A DNA stretch of 64,000 bases, taken from contig CM054177.1 in the NCBI GenBank assembly GCA_028829895.1, positions 35,303,064-35,367,063 of the forward strand, written 5' to 3'. This document shows, piece by piece, positions 46,916 through 58,154 of the stretch (position 1 is its first letter; every line of letters starts with the position of its first letter). The position numbers were made by a program, and so were the translations under genes. The DNA is from Sinotaia quadrata. Taxonomy: Eukaryota > Mollusca > Gastropoda > Architaenioglossa > Viviparidae. Below the pieces are notes generated by a model. It worked only from the letters and a program-made list of their open reading frames with translations, had not been told where the DNA came from and made no database searches.

Positions 46916-47225
46916 ATTAATATACTTACTTCGATTACATTTTTATCACTATTTATAGAATAACTCTGTCTAACAACAGACTATTACAATAAAGTTTTCC
47001 TTCTCAATGTAAACAAAATTAAAAATATTTTCTCTTGCAAGCATTATATTTAAAAGATAGTCAGACTAGTAACTAAATTAGTTTAAACATATACAAATTA
47101 TAAAAATATGCATTTTGACCAGTAACAAAACTAGTTTAAAACTATACCAATTGTAAAAATATTCATTATTTTGACTATTAATCAAATTTTGTTGATATAT
47201 GCAAATTATAAAAATAAGCAAGCGG
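46916..47225. other. AT-rich sequence with loose repeats
   Basis: ATACAAATTATAAAAATAT-like strings recur three times between 47090 and 47215 at about 55-bp spacing; otherwise featureless. Confidence 0.5.
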
Positions 47226-47440
47226 ACATTTCCATCTGGTCAGAGAGAAAAATAGCGTCATTGTCATGGTTACTTATAAGAATGTCTATTTAGTCAGAGA
47301 GAATACCAATGCCATTGTCATGGTTACTTATAAGAATTTCTATTTAGCAGAGAGAATACCAATGTCATTGTCATGGTTACTTATAAAGAATTTCTATTTA
47401 GTCAGAGAATACCAATGTCATTGTCATGGTTGTTGGCTTT
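47226..47440. repeat. about 54-bp minisatellite, 4 copies
   Basis: ATTGTCATGGTTACTTATAA and TCTATTTAGTCAGAGAGAAT recur at about 54 bp with single-base indels. Its right edge is the inner breakpoint of the element copy at 47440-48007. Confidence 0.93.
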
Positions 47441-48007
47441 CTGGCTTTTGGTTCTGATTTCTGATTTCTGATTTTGGTTTCATTTTGATCTTTGATTTCA
47501 ACGTGGGATTTGGAATCTATTCCTGATGTGATGTCATGTCCTATTGAGAGTCTACCAGCGTGTGTACGTCACTCCAGCGCAGATACATTTTGATCATGAA
47601 CGTGACTACAGTGTGGCTTGAACTTACTCTATGTGGCATTATGATGAAATATGTTACTTATTTTCTAAATCTTGTTAACTTTTCTTTTATTAAATTTCTT
47701 ATTATTCTTTAAACCGTAATTTCTATCGTTTGTTATCGTAGTCTGAAGTGATAATCTAATGGTTACGTCTTGTTCTCTGCTCGTCTATTCATAATTTTTA
47801 TACATCTATTTATTAACATCCATTCTCAGCTATAAATGAGAGTGGGTCGGGAGCCAACTTGGCGGCGTACTAGTATATCGGCATAACAGTTGCAGATATA
47901 CAAACATAACCAGTGACCCACGCTCTGCATCGGCACTTGTATCACAACTAACTACTTATATTTGATATAGTTCATTATTACAGTCACCCAGAGTACAGCG
48001 GCGACAA
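47440..48007 (-). mobile_element. partial inverted copy of the 19004-20490 element
   Basis: The reverse complement aligns to 19004-19610. It starts at the same terminus, TTGTCGCCGCTGTACTCTGG (from 48007), and passes through CAGAGCGTGGGTCACTGG, GTACGCCGCCAA, TTAGATTATCACTTCAGA and CATGATCA. The homology ends at about 47440 in array sequence, so the other 60 percent of the element is missing. Both sides abut minisatellites (54-bp and 31-bp). Confidence 0.85.
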
Positions 48008-48220
48008 TGTAATAACCACACGCGCGCACACTGTGTGATATAATAACCACACGCACACACACTGTGTGATGTAATAACCACACGCACACACACTGTGTGA
48101 TATAATAACCACACGCACACACACTGTGTGATGTAATAACCACACGCACACACACTGTGTGATATAATAACCACACGCACACACACTGTGTGATATAATA
48201 ACCACACGCACACACACTGT
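48008..48220. repeat. 31-bp minisatellite, 7 copies
   Basis: AATAACCACACGCACACACA recurs every 31 bp, with ACTGTGTGATATAA/GTAA alternation. Its unit lacks minus-strand stops, giving 77-87-codon periodic ORFs in three frames; these are artefacts. Confidence 0.96.
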
Positions 48221-48540
48221 GTGATTTATAATTATGATTGATGTAAAACAGTCATAGCTGTATTATGCACTGTGTGATGTATAATTATGATTGATGTAAA
48301 ACAGTCATAGCTGTGTATTATGCACTGTGTGATGTATAATTATGATTGATGTAAAACAGTCATAGCTGTATTATGCACTGTGTGATGTATAATTATGATT
48401 GATGTAAAACAGTCATAGCTGTATTATGCACTGTGTGATGTATAATTATGATTGATGTAAAACAGTCATAGCTGTATTATGCACTGTGTGATGTATAATT
48501 ATGATTGATGTAAAACAGTCATAGCTGTATTATGCACTGC
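48220..48540. repeat. 53-bp minisatellite, 6 copies
   Basis: GTGTGATGTATAATTATGAT and ACAGTCATAGCTGTATTATG recur every 53 bp (one copy has a 2-bp insertion). It shares the seam motif CACTGTGTGAT with the adjacent 31-bp array. Confidence 0.96.
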
Positions 48541-48780
48541 ATACAGAGATAATAAAAAAGGTGCGTGCCAAGTGCAGGCATATTAATACAAAGCAAATGT
48601 TAGAATGTATGATCACAAATAATACCTAAACAGCAAACAACCATAGTGAATAAAAATAGTAAAATAAATCATATTTCAATGAAAGTTTTGTTTTAAAATA
48701 ATGTTTGACAAAGTAGAAAAGGTTTAACAGAATAATTTTTTGAAAATTAAATAGGAAATAAATGCTCTCTCGTAACTTAG
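48541..48780. other. unique sequence
   Basis: Nothing recognised. Confidence 0.5.
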
Positions 48781-49110
48781 AATGACTTCAAATTACAGCA
48801 GTAAAAAATATAAAGAACTGTTTTACCTCTCGCGATTATAGTAAAAATAACTTCAAATTACAGCAGTAAAAAATATAAAGAACTGTTTTACCTCTCGCGA
48901 TTATAGTAAAAATAACTTCAAATTACAGCAGTAAAAAATATAAAGAACTGTTTTACCTCTCGCGATTATAGTAAAAATAACTTCAAATTACAGCAGTAAA
49001 AAATATAAAGAACTGCTTTACCTCTCGCGATTATAGTAAAAATAACTTCAAATTACAGCAGTAAAAAATATAAAGAACTGTTTTACCTCTCGTGATTATA
49101 GTAAAAATAA
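48781..49110. repeat. 65-bp minisatellite, 5 copies
   Basis: AACTTCAAATTACAGCAGTA and TTTTACCTCTCGCGATTATA recur every 65 bp with almost no divergence. Confidence 0.97.
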
Positions 49111-49439
49111 CACAGCAGTAATGGTTTGCGAGGATAAATCTATCCACAGAAAATTGGCGACCCTAGACTTAATTAACCTGGATACAAACATTAACTTAAG
49201 TACTCCAAGAAAGTTCGACTTGTGGTTCCAGTCTTGTTACATAATGTTCCAACAAACTGAAGCAACAGCAACCGGGTTGACATTAAAAACCACTAACAAC
49301 GCAAAAGCTATTCCTTCCTATCAGAAAGAACACACACACACACACACACACAGATTTCCTCTGAGCAGAGGAAGCGGAAGGAGCCACAGAGAGTGACCCT
49401 CTCATCTCCCCCACCCCAGAAGTTTCTTGACACTACATA
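49111..49439. other. unique sequence with an 11-unit (CA)n
   Basis: The CA run is at 49331-49352. A 91-codon ORF (49121-49396) runs through the microsatellite and is not convincing as a gene. Confidence 0.5.
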
Positions 49440-49585
49440 GGACTGATGTAAAGTTACTGGCATACTAAATAAGTATGACCAATATAGAAATCTAACCATG
49501 CTGGTTTATATACTGATGTAAACTTCCTGGCATACTAAATAATTATGACCAATATAGAAATCTAGCCATGCTGGTATTCATACTG
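49440..49585. repeat. about 70-bp duplication, 2 copies
   Basis: ACTGGCATACTAAATAAGTA and CAATATAGAAATCTAACCAT are repeated after about 70 bp with several substitutions. Confidence 0.9.
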
Positions 49586-49910
49586 ATATTGATACTGTTG
49601 TTGTTTACTTGTAATGAGGGCTGCTTCCCATCTCGGCCTGTTGAGAGATTTTAATGAGGAAATGGACATACTGGAGTGTTGAGGACAGAAAAATGGAGAG
49701 TTATAAATGGGTTGCAGTTGTGTACGTAGCTTTCGTATTGTGTGGTACCTGGGGTAACGCATGAAGTTGACCAGAGTCAGTTATATATGTAACCTATGTA
49801 AAAAAAAAACAAAAAAAAAAACAAAAAAACCCCCACGAATTACAGAAATTGTGTATAATTAGGAATGGTGTAAATCCCGGATCAATTTGGCAAGTTTAAT
49901 ATATTGGACT
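49586..49910. other. unique sequence with an A-rich tract
   Basis: An A-rich run interrupted by single Cs and ending CCCCC lies at 49801-49833. Confidence 0.5.
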
Positions 49911-50055
49911 ATGTCAAAACTACATCACATTGACCCCATTTATTAAGATGGAGTAATGTCAAAACTACATCACATTGACCCCATTTATTAAGATGGAGTA
50001 ATGTCAAAACTACATCACATTGACCACATTTATTAAGATGGAGTAATGTCAAAAC
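49911..50055. repeat. 45-bp minisatellite, 3 copies
   Basis: ATGTCAAAACTACATCACAT and TTTATTAAGATGGAGTA recur every 45 bp, with one substitution in the third copy. The preceding sequence contains a half-unit. Confidence 0.95.
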
Positions 50056-51290
50056 TCTAACAATTTGAATATATGTGATGAAAAATGATGTGAAAACCAC
50101 ACATAATGAAAACAAATGATTAGGGCTGATATGAAAACCACACTCAAAAATTAATTAATGATATTAAAATCTGTATATGCTTTTGCAAAGTGATAAACAT
50201 ATTTTGCATTTCTTGTATATATGTAAGTTAAGGTTATTTTGATTATGCAACATTAGATGGATATTATTGTCGTATTTATGTGCACCTACCTGGAAGGGGG
50301 TGGGTGCACATGGGGTGTGATGTGTGTTTTGCCTACTTTAACGTTACGAGTTCTTCCAGCCTCAGTCTATGACCATGCAGAACTGTGATGTTCCCATCTG
50401 TCTCTTGACTAAAGACTTCCCCATTTTTCCTTGCTCTACTTCCAGGCGAGTTTGTATCTGGCCTGAGTCCTGTTAATTGTTTTAAATCACCATTCCGGCA
50501 AACACCAGCAAGTACTGTTACTAAGCCAATTCTTCCCTGGATCAGAAATAATCAGGGCTAGGAGAAGTTGGCCAAAGGAATGAAGGTCACACGTTTAGCT
50601 AGTGTTATCAGCTATTATTTCTCCAGTATGCTTTTGTGAACATTTTGGGGGGAATATGTTTATTTATTATTGTTTATATAATATGAACTAAAAGCATGTC
50701 TGGCAAAAATAGGAATATAAATTTAACTACAATCATATCTGGGCAAAAATAAGAGTTTAGTTTTGACATGGGCATTTTGCAGATGCAGACCTGTTTACCC
50801 TTACCGATTCCCCGTTAATATTACCAACTGACTAAATGAACGTTATAAAGAGAATCAATTTCGATCATTTATTTTAATCTTCAAAATTTCTAACCGTTTG
50901 AGAAGCCATTCGACAAAGCAATAGATTGAATCATTAATGTAAAAATTTGGGATTGCCTCCTCTGAATTTTCGTTTTGTTCATGCGTATTAAAAGTAAAGT
51001 ATGCCATTTTCATCTTGAATTCACACATCTTGGTGACATACTGACGTAGCACTTTCAACTAGTACGACTGATATATGAACTTGTATATCTGTAAATAACT
51101 ATCTAGTATTAAATAAGCAAATTCTGTCCGCGTGAGCGAGTAATAATAACGTACTAAGCACTTTATTCTATGTGCATAATAACCATGGACACTCGTTCTG
51201 AACATTTAATAATTCAAATCACATAATAAACCACAAAATGTACAGGAGACATTTACAAGAAATGTGTGCATTTTAAATCTGTTTGACACG
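50056..51290. other. unique sequence, GC-richer near 50330-50640
   Basis: A short duplication (TCTGGCAAAAATA and TCTGGGCAAAAATA) lies near 50700-50745. The GC-richer stretch has no ORF or domain that I can name. No gene assigned. Confidence 0.4.
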
Positions 51291-51740
51291 TCATATTTTT
51301 GTAGATATAAAATACGTAAAGGACAGCATTAATGATTTTAAGTAAACTGTATCGTTAGTGCAATAGTTTTGTGTTGTAGATATAAAGGACAGCATTAATG
51401 ATTTTAAGTAAACTGTATCGTTAGTGCAATAGTTTTGTGTTGTAGATATAAAGGACAGCATTAATGATTTTAAGTAAACTGTATCGTTAGTGCAATAGTT
51501 TTGTGTTGTAGATATAAAGGACAGCATTAATGATTTTAAGTAAACTTTATCGTTAGTGCAATAGTTTTGTGGTGTAGATATAAAATACGTTTATATATAA
51601 TGGACAGCATTAATGATTTAAGTAAACTTTATCGTTAGTGCAATAGTTTTGTGTTGTAGATATAAAATACGTTTATATATAAAGGACAGCATTAATGATT
51701 TTTAAGTAAACTGTATCGTTAGTGCAATAGTTTTGTGTTG
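51291..51740. repeat. 66-bp minisatellite, about 6 copies, with longer variants
   Basis: GGACAGCATTAATGATTTTA and TCGTTAGTGCAATAGTTTTG recur every 66 bp. Two right-hand copies are lengthened by an ATACGTTTATATATA insertion, and the leftmost partial copy carries ATACGTAA at the same point. The shorter unit is therefore probably derived. Confidence 0.95.
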
Positions 51741-52160
51741 GCGGCACAAGTTATTTAACTGTGATTAATGGACATAGCGAAAAAAAACTAAAACTAAGCA
51801 TTTAAGATGATTTCTCACACAGTAACATTTTCTATAAACTTGTTAATCCTGTTCCAGTTTACGTTGTCAATATCTTACAATATGTCATTTTGTATAATTA
51901 TTTTTTACACAATGTGCCATTTTATATACTTACTTATTTTATGCAATATGCATTTTATTTCATTATATTTATATAATTTTCCATTCTTATATAATTATAG
52001 TTATACAATATATCATTCTTATATAATATTTATACAACAATCATTTCTTGTAAAATTATATATACACACACAATATACCTTTCCTATATAATTATATTGA
52101 TACAATATTCATTCTTGTATAATTATATTATACAAAATACCAGTCCTATATAATTATATT
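51741..52160. repeat. very AT-rich degenerate repeat
   Basis: TATATAATTATA and ATACAATAT-type strings with CATTCTT or CATTTT recur every 25-35 bp from about 51880. The 94-codon ORF across it is low complexity. Confidence 0.65.
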
Positions 52161-52359
52161 TATTTTGACTAGATAACAGAAATGCTTCAGTTTGATTATG
52201 CCCGAATACCTAGGAAATATTACTTTTCATTTATGTTATGTTTTACCTCAATAAAATAAAGTAATACTTTTCATTTATGTTAATCTTTACCTCAGTACAA
52301 TAAAGTATGACTTTCTTCTCATTCCAGTTGTTCCACTTGGAACCGGCTGACATCTGAAT
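52161..52359. repeat. about 47-bp duplication
   Basis: TTTTCATTTATGTTA with TTTACCTCA and CAATAAAGTA occurs twice, near 52217 and 52267. Confidence 0.8.
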
Positions 52360-52760
52360 ACACATTGCTCGTATCTCATACCCCTACAATTTACTGTGTT
52401 GTAACAACTTCTCCCGCCAAACGAGCATAAAACAAATTTACAGCCGTATCGTAACTGTGCAAGTATAAATTAATAAAGACTGTAATTATTAACATCGGCT
52501 CTTCCCAGCGTCAAACGACAGCACGTTCCGTCGACAAGTGAGTTTTTCACAAAAGACAATGTCGTGCGGACTCCACTCTGGCCCAGAATCTGCTGCGTAA
52601 ATTTTATGCCACCCACGTTGAACTAACAGAAAACTTGCGAAAGTCTGACCAGACTGTTTGCAGTCTGCTACCAATCTCGGAATCGCCGAGCAAATGGCAG
52701 GATGTCGTGCCTATGAGAGGTGAAGCGAACGTGATCTAGCCATGGCAAATCAAGTTAACG
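52360..52760. other. GC-richer unique island
   Basis: A unique, repeat-free block whose base composition stands out from its AT-rich neighbours. A 61-codon minus-strand ORF (52489-52674) is not recognisable. It is a candidate conserved non-coding element or unassigned exon. Confidence 0.35.
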
Positions 52761-53119
52761 TTCAGTGCTAGTCACATGATAAGGGTTCGAACATTTTGAT
52801 TTCTGTCCAGAAGAATAAAGACTGTGAGGACTGTATCTGAAGACTAAAGTAAGTGAACATGGCAGATATCAAGAAAAGCCGTTGTTTAAATTATTGAAAC
52901 TCGAATACTGACTATTGAAACTTGATTATTCAAATGTTGCATGGACAATATAATCGAGAGTTGCCTACTCCGCATCATTGACAACAATAACAATTAACAA
53001 TAAAAGCGGAAACAGGTGTTGCTGTCTCAGAGCGGTTCACTGGTTATATCGATGGCCAACACTTTGACACTTTCGATAGAGACAGTTTGCGTTTGTATAA
53101 ATACTAAAAATAAAAACAA
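52761..53119. other. unique sequence
   Basis: Small TTGAAAC and CTCGAATACTGACTATT duplications near 52890; nothing else. Confidence 0.45.
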
Positions 53120-53520
53120 ATTGCACAGTAATAATTATAAGTGTATATTACAAATTGCACAGTAATTATTATAAGTGTATATTACAAATTGCAAAGTAAT
53201 GATTATAAGTGTATATTACAAATTGCACAGTAATTATTATAAGTGTATATTACAAATTGCACAGTAATGATTATAAGTGTATATTACAATTGCACAGTAA
53301 TTATTATAAGTGTATATTACAAATTGCACAGTAATGATTATAAGTGTATATTACAAATTGCACAGTAATTATTATAAGTGTATATTACAAATTGCACAGT
53401 AATTATTATAAGTGTATATTACAATTGCACAGTAATTATTACAAGTGTATATTACAATTGCACAGTAACGATTATAAGTGTATATTACAATTGCACAGTA
53501 ATGATTATACATGTATATTA
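53120..53520. repeat. 34-bp minisatellite, about 12 copies
   Basis: TATAAGTGTATATTACAAAT then TGCACAGTAAT. One-base deletions (33-bp copies) and TTATTA/TGATTA alternation occur. Opposite-strand ORFs of 61 codons are artefacts. Confidence 0.95.
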
Positions 53521-54084
53521 ACAACTTAACAACGGTCACAATTATAAATTCGTTCATGGCGACAATACCTTTTGCATTTCTGTCATTTTGTTTTCTTTAA
53601 TAGTTTATTATTTTAACTTATTGTGTGCGTATTTGGGGAGGGGGTAATTTTCTGTTTTAAACTTTCATTTGCTTATTTTCATTTTAAAACTTTTATTCCG
53701 ATCATCATTTTTTTTAGTTGTTATTTTTTCTTCATACTTTATTGACTTTGATTGATAACAACAATCGCTAATAAGTAGATTAATATTGTAAGTAAAGTTT
53801 AAGTTTGACACTATTGTTTAATGTAAACTTCAAGTTTATTATTATTGTGGCCTTTATTTAAACCTGGCCATAGCTAGTATAATATCAGATTGCATTATAT
53901 TATTTCATGAATAATATCTTCCATATTTTTAAATTTCAAACAGTCAATGAATTCATAATTATTTGGGTTTAACCGGTGGTTCTAAACTCTGCACTGGAAA
54001 TGAACAGCTAACGTGCAATCTTATAGCTGAAGAATGATAATTATAATACTTTCTTTTTATTTTGTATTTTGCTCCAGACCTCAA
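53521..54084. other. AT-rich unique sequence
   Basis: No gene or array recognised. Confidence 0.5.
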
Positions 54085-54255
54085 ACAGTAGGTACTCGAA
54101 CGTGTATTTCCCGTCCAGTATTATTACTTAACAAATAGACTTTATATTTTTATATCGATCTCAAAATAGACTAAACAGTACGTACTCGAACGTGTATTTC
54201 CCGTCCAGTATTATTACTTAACAAATTGACTCAAAATAGACTCAACAGTACTTTG
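54085..54255. repeat. 90-bp duplication, 2 copies
   Basis: GTACTCGAACGTGTATTTCC and AGTATTATTACTTAACAAAT occur twice with a 90-bp offset. AAAATAGACT is repeated again after the second. Confidence 0.93.
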
Positions 54256-54594
54256 TTAAGCCCAGTCCCGAATGCCTGTAGATTAAAGAGCGCTGGATTA
54301 ATTAATATATTTAGTCCGAAACGAACAAAGGCTATGTAGAAACTGGGTCACCTCAAGTGTATGTTAGGCTAGGTATAAATGAGGCACAAAACGAAAGCAA
54401 ATTTAGGTATGAACCCAATGAGATATGAAAAAATAAATTAATTTATAAATGATAGATATAACAAAACATAAGTCTCTGCAAGAATCGACGTTTTGTTTAA
54501 AAAGCCTTCATCATGGCAGTACATTTATTAACAATATTGACAAATAAACAATAGCATTATTTAAGTCTACGATTCCAAACCGGCGTACACGTAG
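54256..54594. other. unique sequence
   Basis: Nothing recognised. Confidence 0.45.
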
Positions 54595-54870
54595 AATATA
54601 TAGACATGAGTCCCAACTGACTGTTGACATAGGACATTTAGATATGAGTCCCAAACGATTGTAGACAATGGGACAGGTAGATATGAGTCCCAAACGATTG
54701 TAGACAATGGGACAGGTAGACATGAGTCCCAACTGACTGTTGACACAGGACATTTAGATATGAGTCCCAAACGATTGTAGACAATGGGACATTTAGATAT
54801 GAGTCCCAAACGATTGTAGACGTAGGATGTGTAGAAATTAGTTCCAAATGCTTGTAAATGTAGGTTATCT
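54595..54870. repeat. 39-bp minisatellite, about 7 copies
   Basis: GATATGAGTCCCAAACGATT and GTAGACAATGGGACATTTA recur every 39 bp, with an alternative CAACTGACTGTTGACA monomer interspersed. The minus-strand ORFs of 69-80 codons are in-frame with the 13-codon period and are artefacts. Confidence 0.94.
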
Positions 54871-55059
54871 AGAAATGGGGTCCCTAACTAGGGTATAATT
54901 AGGAGTGTAGCAATGATACCCAATTGAATGAAGATCTACTTTGCGGGGAAGTAGGTCCACAAGAATGAAGGAATGCGCTGTGGGCAGGAGAAGTTTCGGA
55001 TAAGTGTAGTTTGGTTGAACGCGTTTGAATTTTAAAACCAAGGTTCTAGTTTTAAATAT

Positions 55060-55200
55060 GTATATTGTTAACTTAAATGCCAAGATTTAATTGTAAATAA
55101 TATGTTGTTAATTTGAAAACCTATGTTCTAATTGCAAATAAATATATTGCTAATTTGAATACCAAGGTTCTAAATGTAAGAAATATGTTGCAAACTGTGC
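55060..55200. repeat. about 45-bp degenerate repeat, 3 copies
   Basis: ATATGTTGTTAATTTGAAAA-like and AAGGTTCTAA strings recur three times with divergence. Confidence 0.82.
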
Positions 55201-55284
55201 CTGAAAATTGTAATCTACGTATTGCCCCATAATGAAGACTATAAAATGTACACAAATGGATAAACAATGAAAAACATTACACAG

Positions 55285-55440
55285 ATCACGCCTTGTAATA
55301 CTGACAGAGGAATTGTATACAATAACATACAGTGTTTACATTGCTGTAAATCATGCCTTGTAATACTGACAGAGGAATTGTATACAATAACATACAGGGT
55401 TTACATTGCTGTAAATCATGCCTTGTGGTAAATAAATATA
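55285..55440. repeat. 65-bp repeat, 2 copies plus partial
   Basis: CCTTGTAATACTGACAGAGG begins at 55291 and 55356, and a partial CCTTGTGGTA at 55421; spacing 65 bp. Confidence 0.94.
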
Positions 55441-56069
55441 CAAGTGTATGGAATAAACAGACTTTGTGAAGCATTGCTGTGAGTCAAATCTTGTAAACAA
55501 AAATGCATGGACCTGAAAGATTTTATTCAATTTAGGAGAGATATATTTTGCGGTATTAATCCATCATGTCAAATTGTTAAAAGCGTCCTGGGATTGAAAG
55601 TTTAAAATACGCAGCATCCAACAGTACGTGTAATGCTAGTGAAGCTCGGTTTTCTCGAGTAAAAAGCACAGTGGTGTAAATTTCCACTCTTATAATGCGC
55701 GACGTTCCGAGGAGACAGCAAAGTTTGGCAAACTCTTGTGGCACATTACTGGTCTAACATGTCGACTTGATTGCTGCCTCTCTCTACCTCCTCGCACAAA
55801 CTCTCGGGCTATTCACAGTGTGCAGGGACGAAATCGAGTAGCTCACTTCAAACAAAGCCAGGCTCTATCACAAGTTGAGAGTCTAGTGAAGTGTCCCTTC
55901 GTTAAAACTTCATTCAGGCCCGCAACTGGAAGCTTCATGCACAAAAGCCTAGAATAAGAAAATTCTAACGAAGCCATGATAAATTGTCTTGCTCGGATAC
56001 CTACAGACATTGAACTAATCTTAGACGGGACGCATGAAATCGCCATTCCCTCTCACTGATGATAACACC
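55441..56069. other. unique region, GC-richer from 55640
   Basis: 55640-56055 is repeat-free and GC-richer, with overlapping opposite-strand ORFs of 67 and 73 codons that I cannot assign. It is a candidate regulatory island. Confidence 0.35.
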
Positions 56070-56260
56070 TAGTAAAATGTCAAATTTTCACACCTATGCA
56101 AATTTAGTAAAATATCAAACTTATGCAAATTTAGATTTATGTCCAACTTTCCAAGCCTATACAAATTTAGTAAAATATCAAACTTTCAATCTATGCAAAT
56201 TTAGATTTATGTCCAACTTTCCAAGCCTATACAAACTGTCCAAGTCTAGACAAATTTATT
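56070..56260. repeat. 70-bp repeat, about 2.5 copies
   Basis: TTTATGTCCAACTTTCCAAG recurs at a 70-bp spacing, among related AATTTAGTAAAATATCAAAC strings. Confidence 0.88.
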
Positions 56261-56829
56261 ACAATGTCAAACTTTTCAAACTTTTAAACAAAGTTAATAT
56301 ACTATCATAAATTCCTTACTTAAACAGAATTAAAATATAATGTCACAAATTCTAAATTCCTTACTTGAATGAGATAGGGAATGATGGCCACAAACAAACA
56401 TACAAACTCAACCACTTATGTGAACAAATTTTGAAAGCGAATGAAGGCCAAATCATAAAAACTCAATCACTTATTTAACTAAGACTAGTAAGAGAATATA
56501 TTAATCTATAACAAGTGCCTTATTTCAATCAATGATGATTTTAATTTTGCTGATCTTTCATTTATTAGTTTGCTGAAACCTGCACGCTGCCAGTCTGGAA
56601 GTAAATGAATTGTCTGATTCAGTAGTTCATTTAAGACCGAAACACTTTGTTTGTACTGATTATAGTGTTTCTTCAATTAGTTTAGCTAATTTTAATACTG
56701 AATTACACATCTATAACTGATAGAAAAATACTAAGCAATTATCAAACTATTCGTATTAGCATTCATCTTGAACACTTAACTGCATATCGTTGAAAACATA
56801 AGAGTACTGGTAGTACTGTGAGAAAACAC
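56261..56829. other. unique AT-rich sequence
   Basis: Diverged CAAATTCTAAATTCC and TGGCCACAAACAAAC motifs near 56345-56390; no gene. Confidence 0.45.
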
Positions 56830-57090
56830 ACAGAAGCAGCGAGGTGTCCACAAAATACAGATGACAAGCGAGGTGTCCACAAAATACAGATGACAGTAGT
56901 GAGATATGCACAGAATATAGAAGTAGTGAAAGATCCACAAAACAGAGAGAGATATCGTGTATCGCTCCCTACTTCTATCTCCGTTCTGTGTATCTCTCAC
57001 TTATTTTATCTGTACTCTGTAGATATCTCACTACTTTTATCTCTGCTTTGTGGATATCTCACTACTGCCCTTTCTGTTCTGTGAACCTTT
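56830..57090. repeat. head-to-head (inverted) minisatellite
   Basis: The left half (56830-56950) has copies of a monomer with GTAGTGAGATATGCACAGAA and GAGGTGTCCACAAAATACAG. The right half (56965-57080) has the reverse complement, for example TTTGTGGATATCTCACTACT. The inversion centre is near 56955. Both halves contain several copies, so the inversion happened in, or was followed by, tandem amplification. Strand-symmetric ORFs of 74-88 codons are artefacts. Confidence 0.88.
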
Positions 57091-57385
57091 CACTGTCAGG
57101 ATCAGGAGATCCGGTGACAATTCATTTTGCCCGGATTAGAAAATAAATATTAAATTAATATATTGGTGCCCGAGCATTTGTAGATAAAATAAACAAAGCA
57201 GCCATTTTCATACTATAATGTTTTACTTCCTAATTTTCACGGGAGCTAATTGTAATCCTAAGTGTAATCCTAAGCCGTATGTGCTAAAATGTTAAAGACC
57301 GTCGGTGAAGAGAACTTAGACGAAAGTTGGCCACTAACATTTGAGAAATTAATAATGGAGATATAAGTCAAACTTAACACAGTAG

Positions 57386-57411
57386 CGCACGCACACACAC
57401 ACACACACACA

Positions 57412-57441
<30 letters not shown>
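57386..57441. repeat. (CA)n/(CG)n compound microsatellite
   Basis: CA runs interrupted by CGCACG units over about 56 bp. It explains the Cys-Val-rich stretch of a 105-codon minus-strand ORF. Confidence 0.95.
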
Positions 57442-57442
<1 letters not shown>

Positions 57443-57545
57443 AGGAAAAGATGAATGAAATTACAAACTCGTTTTCACTTGTAAAAAACAAAAAACAAAA
57501 GGAGATGTATGTCGCGCGAGTCAAGTGATTTAGAAAATCAAAAAC

Positions 57546-57625
57546 AGAAATAAATTCACTCCCCAAACGGAACAGAAATAAATTCACTCCCCAAACGGAA
57601 CAGAAATAAATTCTCTCCCCAAACG
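57546..57625. repeat. 28-bp repeat, 3 copies
   Basis: ACAGAAATAAATTCACTCCC then CAAACGGA recurs three times at 28 bp. Confidence 0.95.
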
Positions 57626-57929
57626 GAACAGTAAGAAAGAAGTCTCGAAGGGTAAAGAGATTTTAAGATGCCAAAAATAGTCAAACTGACTTTGAGAAGA
57701 TGTAATCAGACTGAATGATTTTTTAAATTATAAGAGTTTTGAGTGTGACCTTTTTACTAGTCACATAAAAGGATAATGGTCTTTTCATATATATATATAT
57801 ATATATATTGCAGAGTAATAAATATGTAATCCAGGCATTAGCCGTACGAGTCATATTCAAGTTTATTAAATATACACTTTTAATATAAAACTATTAATAA
57901 TATAATTAATTACAGAATTTGGGAATTGG
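57626..57929. other. unique sequence with (AT)n
   Basis: An AT run at about 57789-57810. Otherwise nothing. Confidence 0.5.
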
Positions 57930-58080
57930 ACTCCTAACACTGGGTTCAGAAATTGGGATCGCTGTTCGATCCAAACTAAGGTTCTACTAATAAAGAGATA
58001 CTTCTTCACGTTCTGTGAGCGACAGTAAGCATTGGGCTCAACAATTAGGATCATTGTTCGATTTAAACTAAGGTTTTAGA
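57930..58080. repeat. 92-bp diverged duplication
   Basis: TGGGTTCAGAAATTGGGATC (57941) and TGGGCTCAACAATTAGGATC (58033), each followed by a TTCGAT(C/T)(C/T)AAACTAAGG string. The TTCGAT resembles a tRNA T-arm, but no cloverleaf or box A is found. Confidence 0.85.
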
Positions 58081-58154
58081 TATGAATTCAACTGGGTGAG
58101 TAGTTTTATTTATCCAAAGGTTTTGATTTACGAGAACAGGACCAGCCAATCTGT

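Noticed and set aside
47952..48217. Three Cys/Val-rich minus-strand ORFs of 77-87 codons
   Set aside because: The 31-bp CA-rich array lacks stops in all three minus frames; no biological signal.
57930..58080. Possible tRNA or tRNA-derived SINE head (TTCGATCC-like string)
   Set aside because: No paired acceptor stem, anticodon arm or box A at the expected distance; the string is part of a 92-bp duplication.
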